The notes under the pieces are model-generated. The model worked only from the letters and a program-made list of their open reading frames with translations, had not been told where the DNA came from and ran no database searches. From positions 1 to 37,273 of the forward strand of contig NZAK01000113.1 in assembly GCA_002687515.1 (NCBI GenBank): DNA of 37,273 nucleotides, given 5' to 3'. Within the stretch, counting starts at the first letter, position 1; each line of letters begins with the position of its first letter. Shown piece after piece: positions 16,853 through 24,718 of the stretch. This stretch comes from Rhodospirillaceae bacterium. GTDB lineage: Bacteria > Pseudomonadota > Alphaproteobacteria > Rhodospirillales > UBA2165. The translations under genes and the position numbers were made by a program.

Positions 16853-17346
16853 GCATCATCCATATTATTACGCTGCCGGCCCCGTGCAAATAGGTAATCC
16901 AAAATTAATATGGCGGCGCCCACCGTGATGAAGCTGTCGGCGCCGTTGAAAGCCGGCCAATGATAGCCGCCGAGGTGAAAATCAAGAAAATCGGCAACCG
17001 CCCGATGCAGCGCCCGGTCGATAACATTTCCCAGCGCGCCGCCGATAATCAGGCCCAGCGCCGCCGCCATCATTCGGTTTTCGGCCTTATAGAGCCAGCG
17101 GAGCAGATAGATCACGATGGCGATGGCGAGCACCGACAGGATGACGGCGTTGAAATCGCCGTCATCGTTGAAAAGGCCGAAGCTGATTCCCCGGTTCCAG
17201 GTTAAGACGATATTGAAGAACGGCGTCACCGGAATGATTTGCGGCGGCTGCATGACGAAAGCCAGTATCCACCATTTGCTGGCTTGATCGGCGATGATGG
17301 CCAGACCGGCAATGCCCAGGCCGAAGCGGAAATGATTGATTTGCAC
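16849..17346 (-). CDS. lspA: Lipoprotein signal peptidase (signal peptidase II)
   Basis: This 165-residue inner-membrane aspartyl protease cleaves prolipoproteins before the lipidated Cys. Four hydrophobic segments are visible. The family motifs are NRGISFGLF near residue 51, GGALGNVIDR at 102-111, VADFLDF and FNGADSFITVG. Asp119 and Asp137 are the expected catalytic pair. The start is placed at GTG 17346, just after the ileS stop, giving the normal length; extending to 17403 would add Arg-rich residues overlapping ileS. It sits between ileS and a lipoprotein gene; ileS-lspA linkage is widespread in bacteria. Confidence 0.94.
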   Translation of the reverse strand: MQINHFRFGLGIAGLAIIADQASKWWILAFVMQPPQIIPVTPFFNIVLTWNRGISFGLFNDDGDFNAVILSVLAIAIVIYLLRWLYKAENRMMAAALGLIIGGALGNVIDRALHRAVADFLDFHLGGYHWPAFNGADSFITVGAAILILDYLFARGRQRNNMDDA

Positions 17347-17351
17347 GGGCG

Positions 17352-20174
17352 CTATTCTGCCGCCGCCGGAAAATGGGCGACCGCGTCGGCGCAGCGGCCG
17401 CAAATGCCGTCATCGCCGCCGGCGGCACCGCTAACTTCCGGCAAGATGCGGTAACAACGGACGCATTTGTCGCCGTCGGCGCTGCCGCTAACCACCGCGA
17501 CGCCGGGCACGTCGTCCAGGGTGAAGGCGCCGTCCGGCGCGTCACCGGTTGCCAGCGTCGCGTCCGAGGTTATGAAAATCTCGGCGCAATCGATGCCGTC
17601 GAAGATGGTTGCGATGCCGTCCTTGAGATAGACCGTGGGATGCGCCTCGAGGCTGGATCCGATGCGCTTTTCGGCGCGCTCGATTTCCAGCGCCCCGGTC
17701 GCCACGCGCCTGACATTCCTGATTTTTTCCCATTTTTCGGCCAGCACCGGATCGTGCCAGCTGCCCGGAAGCTCGGGGAATTGCTGCAGATGCACGCTGC
17801 CCTCTTCATCGGCGTAGCGCGCCAGCCAGGCTTCCTCGGCGGTGAAGCAGAGGATCGGCGCCAGCCAGCGTACCAGGCAATCGTAAATATGATCGAGCGT
17901 GGTGCGCGCCGCCCGCCGTTTCGGCGCATCGGCGCGGTCGCAATAGAGCGAATCCTTGCGGATATCCAAATAGAAAGCAGACAACTCGTTGGCGCAGAAA
18001 TTGTGCAGCTCGGTGAAAATCTGGTGGTAATCGAAGCGGGCGCCGGCATCGGTGATCATGGTTCCCAATTCGTGCAGGCGGTGCAGCACCCAGCGTTCCA
18101 GTTCCGGCATCTCGGCTTCGGGTAATTTCTCGGCCGCGTCGAAATTGGCCAAATTGCCCAACAGGAAGCGCAAGGTGTTGCGCAGGCGGCGGTAGCTGTC
18201 GGTCTGCTGCTTGATGATTTCGGGGCCGAAGCGCGGCTCTTCGGTATAATCGGTGCCGACCACCCAGAGGCGCAATATATCGGCCCCGTTCTGGGCGATC
18301 ACATCCTGGGGCGACAGCGCGTTGCCGCCCGATTTCGACATCTTGTCGCCCTTTTCATCGAGCACGAAGCCGTGCGTCAGCACCGCCTCATAGGGCGCCC
18401 GCCCGCGCGTGCCGCAGGATTCCAGCAGCGACGAATGAAACCAGCCGCGATGCTGGTCCGAACCTTCCAGGTACATCGACGCCGGCCATTCCAGATCGTC
18501 CCGTTGTTCGAGAACGAAGCTGTGGGTGGCGCCCGAATCGAACCAGACATCCAGGATATCGGTCACCTGTTCGTAATCGTCCGGATCGTAACCATCGCCG
18601 AGGAAACGGGCCGGCTTTGATGTGAACCAGACATCGGCGCCCTCGGCCTCGACCGCTTCGACGATGCGCGCCAGCACGTTTTCGTCGCGCAACGGCTCGC
18701 CCGATTTCTTGTCGACGAACACGGTAATCGGCACGCCCCAGGCGCGCTGCCGCGAGACGCACCAGTCGGGCCGGGTTTCGATCATGCCGCGCAAGCGCGT
18801 GCGCCCGGATTCTGGGTAAAATTCGGTCTCCTCGATGGCCGCCAGCGCCTTGGCGCGCAATTCGCCCGCGTCCATGGAAATGAACCATTGCGGCGTGTTG
18901 CGGAAGATCAGCGGCGCCTTGGAACGCCAGGAGTGGGGATAGGAATGGCGCAGCTTGCCCTTGGCCAGCAGCTTCTCGGCGCCCGCCAGCGCCTCGATCA
19001 CCACCGGGTCGGCCTTGAACACATGGGTGCCGGCCAGCAACGGCACATGGTCCAGGAACAGCCCTTCGTCGCCGACCGTTTCGGGGACGGCGATGCCGTT
19101 GGCGACGCCCAGTTCCCAGTCGTCGGCGCCGTGCCCGGGGGCGACATGAACAAAGCCGGTGCCGGTTTCCATTTCGACGAAATCGCCGGCCAGCAGCGGC
19201 ACCTCGAAATTGTAACCCTGGCCCCGGAACGGGTGGGAGCAGACGGTGCCGGCAAGGTCGGTGCCGGTGAATTCGGCGGTCACCAAGTACCCGCTTATGC
19301 CGGTTACGTTCAAGAACCGTTCGAGCAGCGCCGCCGCGACCACCAGGCTCTCGCCAACCTTGGCCTGGCTTTCATCGGTCACCTCGCGAACTTCGACGGC
19401 AACGTAACTGTCGGAACCGCTGTAGGCGATGGCCCGGTTGCCGGGGATGGTCCAGGGCGTCGTCGTCCAGATGACCACCGATGCGCCGTCCAATTCGGGC
19501 CTGGAAGCATTGATCACCGGGAAGCGCACCCAGATGGTGTTGGAGGTATGCTCGTGGTATTCCACCTCGGCTTCGGCGAGGGCGGTTTTTTCGACCACCG
19601 ACCACATCACCGGCTTCGACCCCTGGTAAAGCCCGCCATTCATAATGAAGGTGCCGAGCTCGCGCACGATCTGTGCCTCGGCGGCGAAGGTCATGGTGGT
19701 ATAGGGTTTGTCCCAGTCGCCGATGACGCCGAGGCGCTTGAATTCCTCGCGCTGGACATCGATCCAATGGCTGGCGAATTCGCGGCATTCGTTTCGGAAC
19801 TCGACAATCGGAACTTGATCCTTGTCCTGTTTGTTGCCCCGGTATTTTTCCTCGATCTTCCATTCGATGGGCAGGCCGTGGCAATCCCAGCCGGGCACAT
19901 AGTTGGCATCCTTGCCGGTCATCTGCTGGCTGCGTACTACCACATCTTTGAGGATTTTGTTCAATGCATGGCCGATATGCAGGTGCCCGTTGGCATAGGG
20001 CGGCCCGTCATGCAGGATGAATTTTTCGCGGCCCTTGGATTGTTCGCGCAAGCGTTTGTAAAGGTCCAGCCTGGCCCAGCGTTCAAGCAATTCCGGCTCG
20101 CGCTTGGCCAGTCCGGCTTTCATCGGAAAGTCGGTCCTCGGCAGGTAAACGGTCGATTTAAGATCCACACTCAT
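17352..20174 (-). CDS. ileS: Isoleucyl-tRNA synthetase
   Basis: This 940-residue class I synthetase charges tRNA-Ile. HIGH is at residues 66-69 (GPPYANGHLHIGH) and KMSKS at 611-615. The editing (CP1) insert includes TTTPWTIPGNRAIAY. A C-terminal zinc-binding element with CVRC and CGRC pairs is present, as in the bacterial type. The ATG at 20174 overlaps the ribF stop by 4 nt (ATGA); an upstream in-frame start would extend into ribF and is unlikely. lspA follows within a few bases. ribF-ileS-lspA is a conserved order. Confidence 0.97.
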   Translation of the reverse strand: MSVDLKSTVYLPRTDFPMKAGLAKREPELLERWARLDLYKRLREQSKGREKFILHDGPPYANGHLHIGHALNKILKDVVVRSQQMTGKDANYVPGWDCHGLPIEWKIEEKYRGNKQDKDQVPIVEFRNECREFASHWIDVQREEFKRLGVIGDWDKPYTTMTFAAEAQIVRELGTFIMNGGLYQGSKPVMWSVVEKTALAEAEVEYHEHTSNTIWVRFPVINASRPELDGASVVIWTTTPWTIPGNRAIAYSGSDSYVAVEVREVTDESQAKVGESLVVAAALLERFLNVTGISGYLVTAEFTGTDLAGTVCSHPFRGQGYNFEVPLLAGDFVEMETGTGFVHVAPGHGADDWELGVANGIAVPETVGDEGLFLDHVPLLAGTHVFKADPVVIEALAGAEKLLAKGKLRHSYPHSWRSKAPLIFRNTPQWFISMDAGELRAKALAAIEETEFYPESGRTRLRGMIETRPDWCVSRQRAWGVPITVFVDKKSGEPLRDENVLARIVEAVEAEGADVWFTSKPARFLGDGYDPDDYEQVTDILDVWFDSGATHSFVLEQRDDLEWPASMYLEGSDQHRGWFHSSLLESCGTRGRAPYEAVLTHGFVLDEKGDKMSKSGGNALSPQDVIAQNGADILRLWVVGTDYTEEPRFGPEIIKQQTDSYRRLRNTLRFLLGNLANFDAAEKLPEAEMPELERWVLHRLHELGTMITDAGARFDYHQIFTELHNFCANELSAFYLDIRKDSLYCDRADAPKRRAARTTLDHIYDCLVRWLAPILCFTAEEAWLARYADEEGSVHLQQFPELPGSWHDPVLAEKWEKIRNVRRVATGALEIERAEKRIGSSLEAHPTVYLKDGIATIFDGIDCAEIFITSDATLATGDAPDGAFTLDDVPGVAVVSGSADGDKCVRCYRILPEVSGAAGGDDGICGRCADAVAHFPAAAE

Positions 20175-21130
20175 GACGCGGTTTTCCAGTTTCCGGCGGC
20201 CAGCCGGTTCCTCGCTTCCTGGCAATCCTTTTTAATCTGCGCCTTGAGCGCGTCGATGCCGTCGAACTTCCGTTCGGCCCGCAAAAAATCGATCAGAGCC
20301 ACGCGCAAATGCTTGCCGTAGATATCCTGATCGAAGTCGAACAAATGGGCCTCGAGGACGGGTCGCTCGCCGTCGAAAGTAGGTCTATAGCCCAAATTCG
20401 CGACGCCGTCATGCCAAACCGTGTCGGCGCCGCTATCGATACCGGCGCGAATGGCGTAAACGCCGAGCGCCGGGCGCATGTTGGAATCAAGCTCGATATT
20501 GGCGGTCGGAAAGCCGATATGACGGCCGCGTTCGTCGCCATGGGCGACGCGGCCCTCGATCTCATATGGGTGGCCCAAAAGCCGGCCGGCGTCGGCGGGT
20601 CTGGCATCGAACAGATATTGGCGGATACGGGTCGAGGAAATAATCTCGCCGCTATCGTCGCGGACTTCCGATATGCTTTCGGTCCCGAACCCCATTTCGG
20701 CGCCGCGCGCCGCCAGATAGTCCGCCGTTCCCAGCCGCTTGTGCCCGAACACGAATTCATGACCGGACACAATATGCCGCGCCCCGAACCCCCCGATCAG
20801 CACAGTTTCAACGAATTCCCCGGCCGGCATGCGCGCCAGCTGCTGATCGAAATGCAGGACCACAATGAAATCCACGCCCAAGGCCTCGATCTGGCGCACC
20901 TTGATATGGAAGGGGGTCAGCCGGAACGGCGGCGCGCTTTTGTCGAACAGCATGCGCGGATGCGGCTCGAAGGTCAGCACGCCCCACGGAACATTGCCCG
21001 CGCGCGCGGCAATGCCGGCGGGGTTGATCACCTTCTGGTGGCCCAAATGCAGGCCGTCGAAGTTGCCGATGGCGATGGCGCCGCCCTTGTGCTGGGCCGC
21101 GATTTCGCCTGAATGCCGGTAGATTCGCAT
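20171..21130 (-). CDS. ribF: Bifunctional riboflavin kinase / FAD synthetase
   Basis: This 319-residue enzyme makes FMN from riboflavin and then FAD. The N-terminal adenylyltransferase domain has the nucleotide-binding GNFDGLHLGHQKV near residue 22 and SSTRIRQYL near 165. The C-terminal kinase domain has GRHIGFPTANIEL, GVYAIRAG and ANLGYRPTF. The start is ATG 21130 (MRIYRHSGE); a GTG seven codons upstream is an alternative. It overlaps ileS by 4 nt and begins about 35 nt downstream of the amidase gene. No FMN riboswitch was seen ahead of it. Confidence 0.95.
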   Translation of the reverse strand: MRIYRHSGEIAAQHKGGAIAIGNFDGLHLGHQKVINPAGIAARAGNVPWGVLTFEPHPRMLFDKSAPPFRLTPFHIKVRQIEALGVDFIVVLHFDQQLARMPAGEFVETVLIGGFGARHIVSGHEFVFGHKRLGTADYLAARGAEMGFGTESISEVRDDSGEIISSTRIRQYLFDARPADAGRLLGHPYEIEGRVAHGDERGRHIGFPTANIELDSNMRPALGVYAIRAGIDSGADTVWHDGVANLGYRPTFDGERPVLEAHLFDFDQDIYGKHLRVALIDFLRAERKFDGIDALKAQIKKDCQEARNRLAAGNWKTAS

Positions 21131-21163
21131 GGGCCGGGAAAGTGTCAGCACGCCCCGGTCGGG

Positions 21164-22603
21164 TCAAGCTGGAATATCGCCCGCCCCTGGATCGATGGGC
21201 GGTTCGATGGGCAGGCCGGCCGATACGGCAAATAGCGCCTCCATCGCCGAGGCCTGGGAAAGAAGCCGCGCCTCCTCGCCATTCGCCGCAACCAGTTGCA
21301 GGCCGACGGGCAGACCGCTGCCTGTAAAACCGCATGGCAGCGACAGCACCGGACAGGCGGTGAGGGTGATGCAATAGGTGATGGCGATCCATTCGATGTA
21401 GTTGTCGAACGTGACGTCGCCAATGCGGTCGACATAACGGATGGTCACGTCGAAAGGCGGCACCGGCGCCGCCGGACACAGGAGCAGGTCATAGTGCCCG
21501 AGAAACTCCGCGACGCGCGATATAAGGGCGCCGCGCGCGGTTTCGGCCTTGGCGATATCCTCGGCGCTGAGGGCCAGGCCCTTTTCGGCGTTCCAGATGA
21601 TCTCCGGCTTGAATTTATCCGGGTGGCTGCGCATCAGATCGACGTGGTTGCCGGCGAACCGGGCGGCGCGCAGGGTCTGGAAGGTCTCGCCGGCATCGCT
21701 GAAATCCGGCGAAATCTCTTCCACCTGAACCCCCTCGGCCTCCAGCCTCAGGGCGGCGCGCCGGCAGATATCAGCGATTTCCGGATCCACCGGCAGGCAG
21801 CCGAGATCGGGGGTGAAGGCAATTTTGTTGGGCAGCCGGGGGGTGTCGGCGGCCGCCAGGAATGGCGTTTGCGGCGCGTTTAGAGACAGGATGTCGCCCG
21901 CGTGGCGGCCGGCCATGGCGTCCAAAAACAGGCCGGTGTCGCGCACATCGCGGCCCATCGGACCACTGACGCCGAGGGTATCGTAGGGATTGGCGGCGGT
22001 GCGCGCGACGCGCCCCGGGCTCGGCCTTAATCCGACCACCGAACAGAAGCTGGCCGGCGTGCGCAAGCTGCCGCCGAGGTCCGAGCCGGTCGCCAGCCAG
22101 ACCTGTCCGGTGGCCAGCGCCACCGCCGATCCGCCCGACGAGCCGCCGCAGGTGAGGGCCAAGTTCCAGGGGTTGAGCGTCGCGCCGAACACTTCGTTGA
22201 AGGTGTTGGCGCCGGCGCCGAATTCGGGGGTGTTGGATTTGGCGATGACCAGCGCGCCGCGCCGTTCCAGCATCTCGACGGTGATATCGGACTGTTCCGG
22301 AATATTATCGGCGAATATGGGCGAGCCGAAGGTGGTGCGCACCCCGGCGACGTTGCTTAGATCCTTGACCGCGATCGGCAGGCCGGCCAGCCAGCCGGGG
22401 GCATCGGTGTCGGCGTTCGGCCCGCCGAGGTTTTCGGCGGCTTGCCGCGCCCGCTCCGCGCACAATGTCGGCAGGGCGTTCAATTTGGCATCGACGGCTT
22501 CGATGCGGGCCAGCGCGGCATCGATTAGCTGGCCGGGGGTCACCTCGCCCTTTTTCAAAAGGGCGACGATCTGGCGCGCGGTTTTTGCGATCAATTCATC
22601 CAT
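21164..22603 (-). CDS. Amidase signature family enzyme
   Basis: This 479-residue amide hydrolase has the complete Lys-cisSer-Ser triad: Lys80 in PIAVKDLSN, cis-Ser155 in CGGSSGGSAVALATG and nucleophile Ser179 in GSDLGGSLRTPA. The 24-residue spacing of the two serines is that of known amidases. It could be a general amidase or an aryl/acyl amidase; as no gatB or gatC lies nearby, it is less likely GatA. The C-terminal part has the usual CPVLSLPCGF. It opens the minus-strand operon with ribF 33 nt behind, and diverges from the M23 peptidase gene. Confidence 0.9.
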   Translation of the reverse strand: MDELIAKTARQIVALLKKGEVTPGQLIDAALARIEAVDAKLNALPTLCAERARQAAENLGGPNADTDAPGWLAGLPIAVKDLSNVAGVRTTFGSPIFADNIPEQSDITVEMLERRGALVIAKSNTPEFGAGANTFNEVFGATLNPWNLALTCGGSSGGSAVALATGQVWLATGSDLGGSLRTPASFCSVVGLRPSPGRVARTAANPYDTLGVSGPMGRDVRDTGLFLDAMAGRHAGDILSLNAPQTPFLAAADTPRLPNKIAFTPDLGCLPVDPEIADICRRAALRLEAEGVQVEEISPDFSDAGETFQTLRAARFAGNHVDLMRSHPDKFKPEIIWNAEKGLALSAEDIAKAETARGALISRVAEFLGHYDLLLCPAAPVPPFDVTIRYVDRIGDVTFDNYIEWIAITYCITLTACPVLSLPCGFTGSGLPVGLQLVAANGEEARLLSQASAMEALFAVSAGLPIEPPIDPGAGDIPA

Positions 22604-22659
22604 GTCTTGAAGTTACCTTGCGCTTGCGACTATTGATTCGCCCCTTATTAATCATTTTG

Positions 22660-22672
22660 GGTAGACTCTACC
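22660..22672. promoter_or_regulatory. Palindrome between divergent amidase and M23 genes
   Basis: GGTAGA, one base, TCTACC is a perfect 13-bp palindrome in the 107-bp divergent intergenic region. It lies 38 bp before the M23 start and 56 bp before the amidase start. It could be an operator serving either gene. Confidence 0.3.
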
Positions 22673-22710
22673 ATCTAAGATGAGACTCGCCATTGCATGC
22701 AGAGGAACAG

Positions 22711-23754
22711 GTGCCGAAAAAATTAATCCTGATAGCCGGTCTTCCGGTTTTTGTTGCCCTTGCCGCCGCGCTGCCAATAAAGGCCGGTGCCGGACAGCCT
22801 GATATTCCATTCGCCGAAAATAAATCTATTTCACTGCCCATCGACTGTACGCCGGGCACCGATTGCTGGCTGCCAAACTATGTGGATGCCGACCCCGGCG
22901 CGGGAGCCAGCGATTATACCGGCGGCGTACGCACCTATGATGGACATAAAGGCGTCGATTTTGCCATCCGTGACCGGCGGGCCATGGCGCGCGGTGTAAG
23001 CGTGCTGGCCGCCGCCGCCGGCGTCGTCATGGCCATCCGCGACGACATGCCCGATATCAATTTTAAATTACTGAAACCGAAGGCGCTGAAGGGCAAGGAA
23101 TGCGGCAACGCCGTTGTTGTCCGCCATGATGCGGACTGGCGCACCCAGTACTGCCACATGCGCGAAGGCAGCATCCGGGTCCGAAAGGGCCAGCGGATCA
23201 AGGCCGGCACGCGGCTCGGCCTGGTCGGGCTGTCGGGCAAGTCGGAATTTCCGCATCTGCATTTCATGATCTTTTACAAGGGTGTTCAGGTCGATCCGTT
23301 TACCGGCAGATCGATAAAAACCGGCGACAAGGTCGGTCCGCCCCTTTGGCAAGCCGCCGCCCGCGCGCGATTGCCCTATCGCGCCACCAATATCTACCAC
23401 GCCGGGTTTTCCGCCGAGAAGCCGCGCTTTATAGCGGCGCGCCGGGGCGATTACCGTTCGGATAAATTGGCATCCCCGGTCAAGACCCTGTTCGTGTGGA
23501 TGGATATCTTCGGCATCCATAACGCAGACAGGTTGACCCTGCGACTGTTTGGGCCCGATGGCACGCAACAGGCGGAGCGCCGGGTCAACATGAAGCTAAA
23601 AAAGCCTCGTGCGCGACAATTCCTTCAGTTCGGTTTCAAGCATCCGCGCGGGACCTGGCCGGCCGGCGCATATCGCGGCGAAATGATCCTGAGCCGCCAA
23701 TTATCGGATGGATTGAAGACCTATCGCGCATCCCGGCGCGTCACCATCAACTAG
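22711..23754 (+). CDS. M23 family (LytM/lysostaphin-type) metallopeptidase, secreted
   Basis: This 347-residue protein has a signal peptide (PKKLILIAGLPVF start, cleavage near residue 25-28) and a LytM domain. The zinc ligands His79 and Asp83 in HKGVDF and His184 in FPHLHF, plus catalytic His149 (QYCHM) and His182, are all present, so it should cut peptidoglycan cross-links or another Gly-containing peptide in the periplasm. About 140 residues after the domain are unassigned and beta-rich in appearance. The GTG at 22711 is chosen for its AGAGG site 5 nt upstream; a TTG at 22693 would add six residues. The stop overlaps the convergent EamA gene by 4 nt. Confidence 0.9.
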   Translation: MPKKLILIAGLPVFVALAAALPIKAGAGQPDIPFAENKSISLPIDCTPGTDCWLPNYVDADPGAGASDYTGGVRTYDGHKGVDFAIRDRRAMARGVSVLAAAAGVVMAIRDDMPDINFKLLKPKALKGKECGNAVVVRHDADWRTQYCHMREGSIRVRKGQRIKAGTRLGLVGLSGKSEFPHLHFMIFYKGVQVDPFTGRSIKTGDKVGPPLWQAAARARLPYRATNIYHAGFSAEKPRFIAARRGDYRSDKLASPVKTLFVWMDIFGIHNADRLTLRLFGPDGTQQAERRVNMKLKKPRARQFLQFGFKHPRGTWPAGAYRGEMILSRQLSDGLKTYRASRRVTIN

Positions 23755-24701
23755 GGCCGGCGCACCACCAGAACGATGCCGGCGAAAATAAGAACCGCGC
23801 CCAGGAAATGGAACAATGCCAGCCGCTCGCCAAGGAAGCTGACGGCAAGGATGGCGCCGAATATCGGGACCAGGTTGATGAAGATGGCAGACCGGCTGAC
23901 GCCGACCACGGGCACCGCCCGGCTCCACATGAAAACCGGGATGGTCGATGTGACCAAGCCAAGCAAAAAGAGCATGACGCCGGTTTCCAAATCCATCGGT
24001 ACCGGCATGTAGATGAAGCTTTCCGCCACATAGAGCGGCAGCAGTTGCAAAAAGCCCATCACGAACACGGTGAAAACGGCAACGCCAAGCGATATGCCGC
24101 GCGGCATCCTGGGCAGGCGAACGGCGTATAGCGAGTAACCGACAACGGCGCCGAGCATCAAAAAATCACCTAGATTGAAATTGAGTGCAAGCAACACGCC
24201 GATGTCGGCGCGCGTGACGATGATGATAATGCCGAGGGCCGCGGCGATGAAGCCCAGCATCTGCACCGGGCTCAACCGGTCGCCGATCAGGAGCCAGGCG
24301 ATCACCGCGGTCATCGCCGGCTGCGTCGTGGTGACGATGGTGCCGTTGACGGCGGTCGTGAAGTTGAGCGCCACCGCCGACAGCGCACTGCCGCCGATCA
24401 TGAAAAAAGCCATGACCGCGAAATAGCGCCAATGGCCGAGGACCAATGGCAATTCGCGGCGCAGGCGGGGAAGAATTATCGGAACCAGGCAGCCGGCGGC
24501 GAACGCCCAGCGCCAGAACGAGATGCCGATCGGCGGCACGGTTTCGTGATAGCCGCGCAGGATGACCAATCCGGTAGCCCAGAAAATAGTTACGCAGACG
24601 ATCATCAGATAGCCGGCCTGCAAGCTTAGTTCCCCGGCCTGGGGAGTGGCCTGGGGAGTGGCTTGGGGCGGGCCGGTAACGGAGGAGGAATTGCCGTTCA
24701 T
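23751..24701 (-). CDS. EamA/DMT family transporter
   Basis: This 316-residue inner-membrane protein has about ten hydrophobic helices arranged as two EamA repeats. ALNFTTAVNGTIVTTTQP ends the first half region, and VSRSAIFINLVPIFGAILA is the matching segment in the second half, as in RhaT/YdcZ-like drug and metabolite exporters. The substrate cannot be predicted. The N-terminal ~20 residues contain a Pro-Gln-Ala-Thr repeat encoded by a short 12-bp DNA duplication near 24637-24670. ATG 24701 is 17 nt after the end of the GT41 gene on the same strand, so the two may be co-transcribed. It overlaps the M23 stop by 4 nt convergently. Confidence 0.88.
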   Translation of the reverse strand: MNGNSSSVTGPPQATPQATPQAGELSLQAGYLMIVCVTIFWATGLVILRGYHETVPPIGISFWRWAFAAGCLVPIILPRLRRELPLVLGHWRYFAVMAFFMIGGSALSAVALNFTTAVNGTIVTTTQPAMTAVIAWLLIGDRLSPVQMLGFIAAALGIIIIVTRADIGVLLALNFNLGDFLMLGAVVGYSLYAVRLPRMPRGISLGVAVFTVFVMGFLQLLPLYVAESFIYMPVPMDLETGVMLFLLGLVTSTIPVFMWSRAVPVVGVSRSAIFINLVPIFGAILAVSFLGERLALFHFLGAVLIFAGIVLVVRRP

Positions 24702-24718
24702 GACGGCCGAAGCAATAA

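Noticed and set aside
18888-20321. Long open frame on the plus strand opposite ileS
   Set aside because: It is antisense to a certain synthetase gene; high-GC codon bias keeps such frames open. Sequence looks like a mirror product, with no motifs.
21131-21163. FMN riboswitch ahead of ribF
   Set aside because: Only 33 bp separate amidase and ribF, too little for the RFN element, and no such fold was seen.
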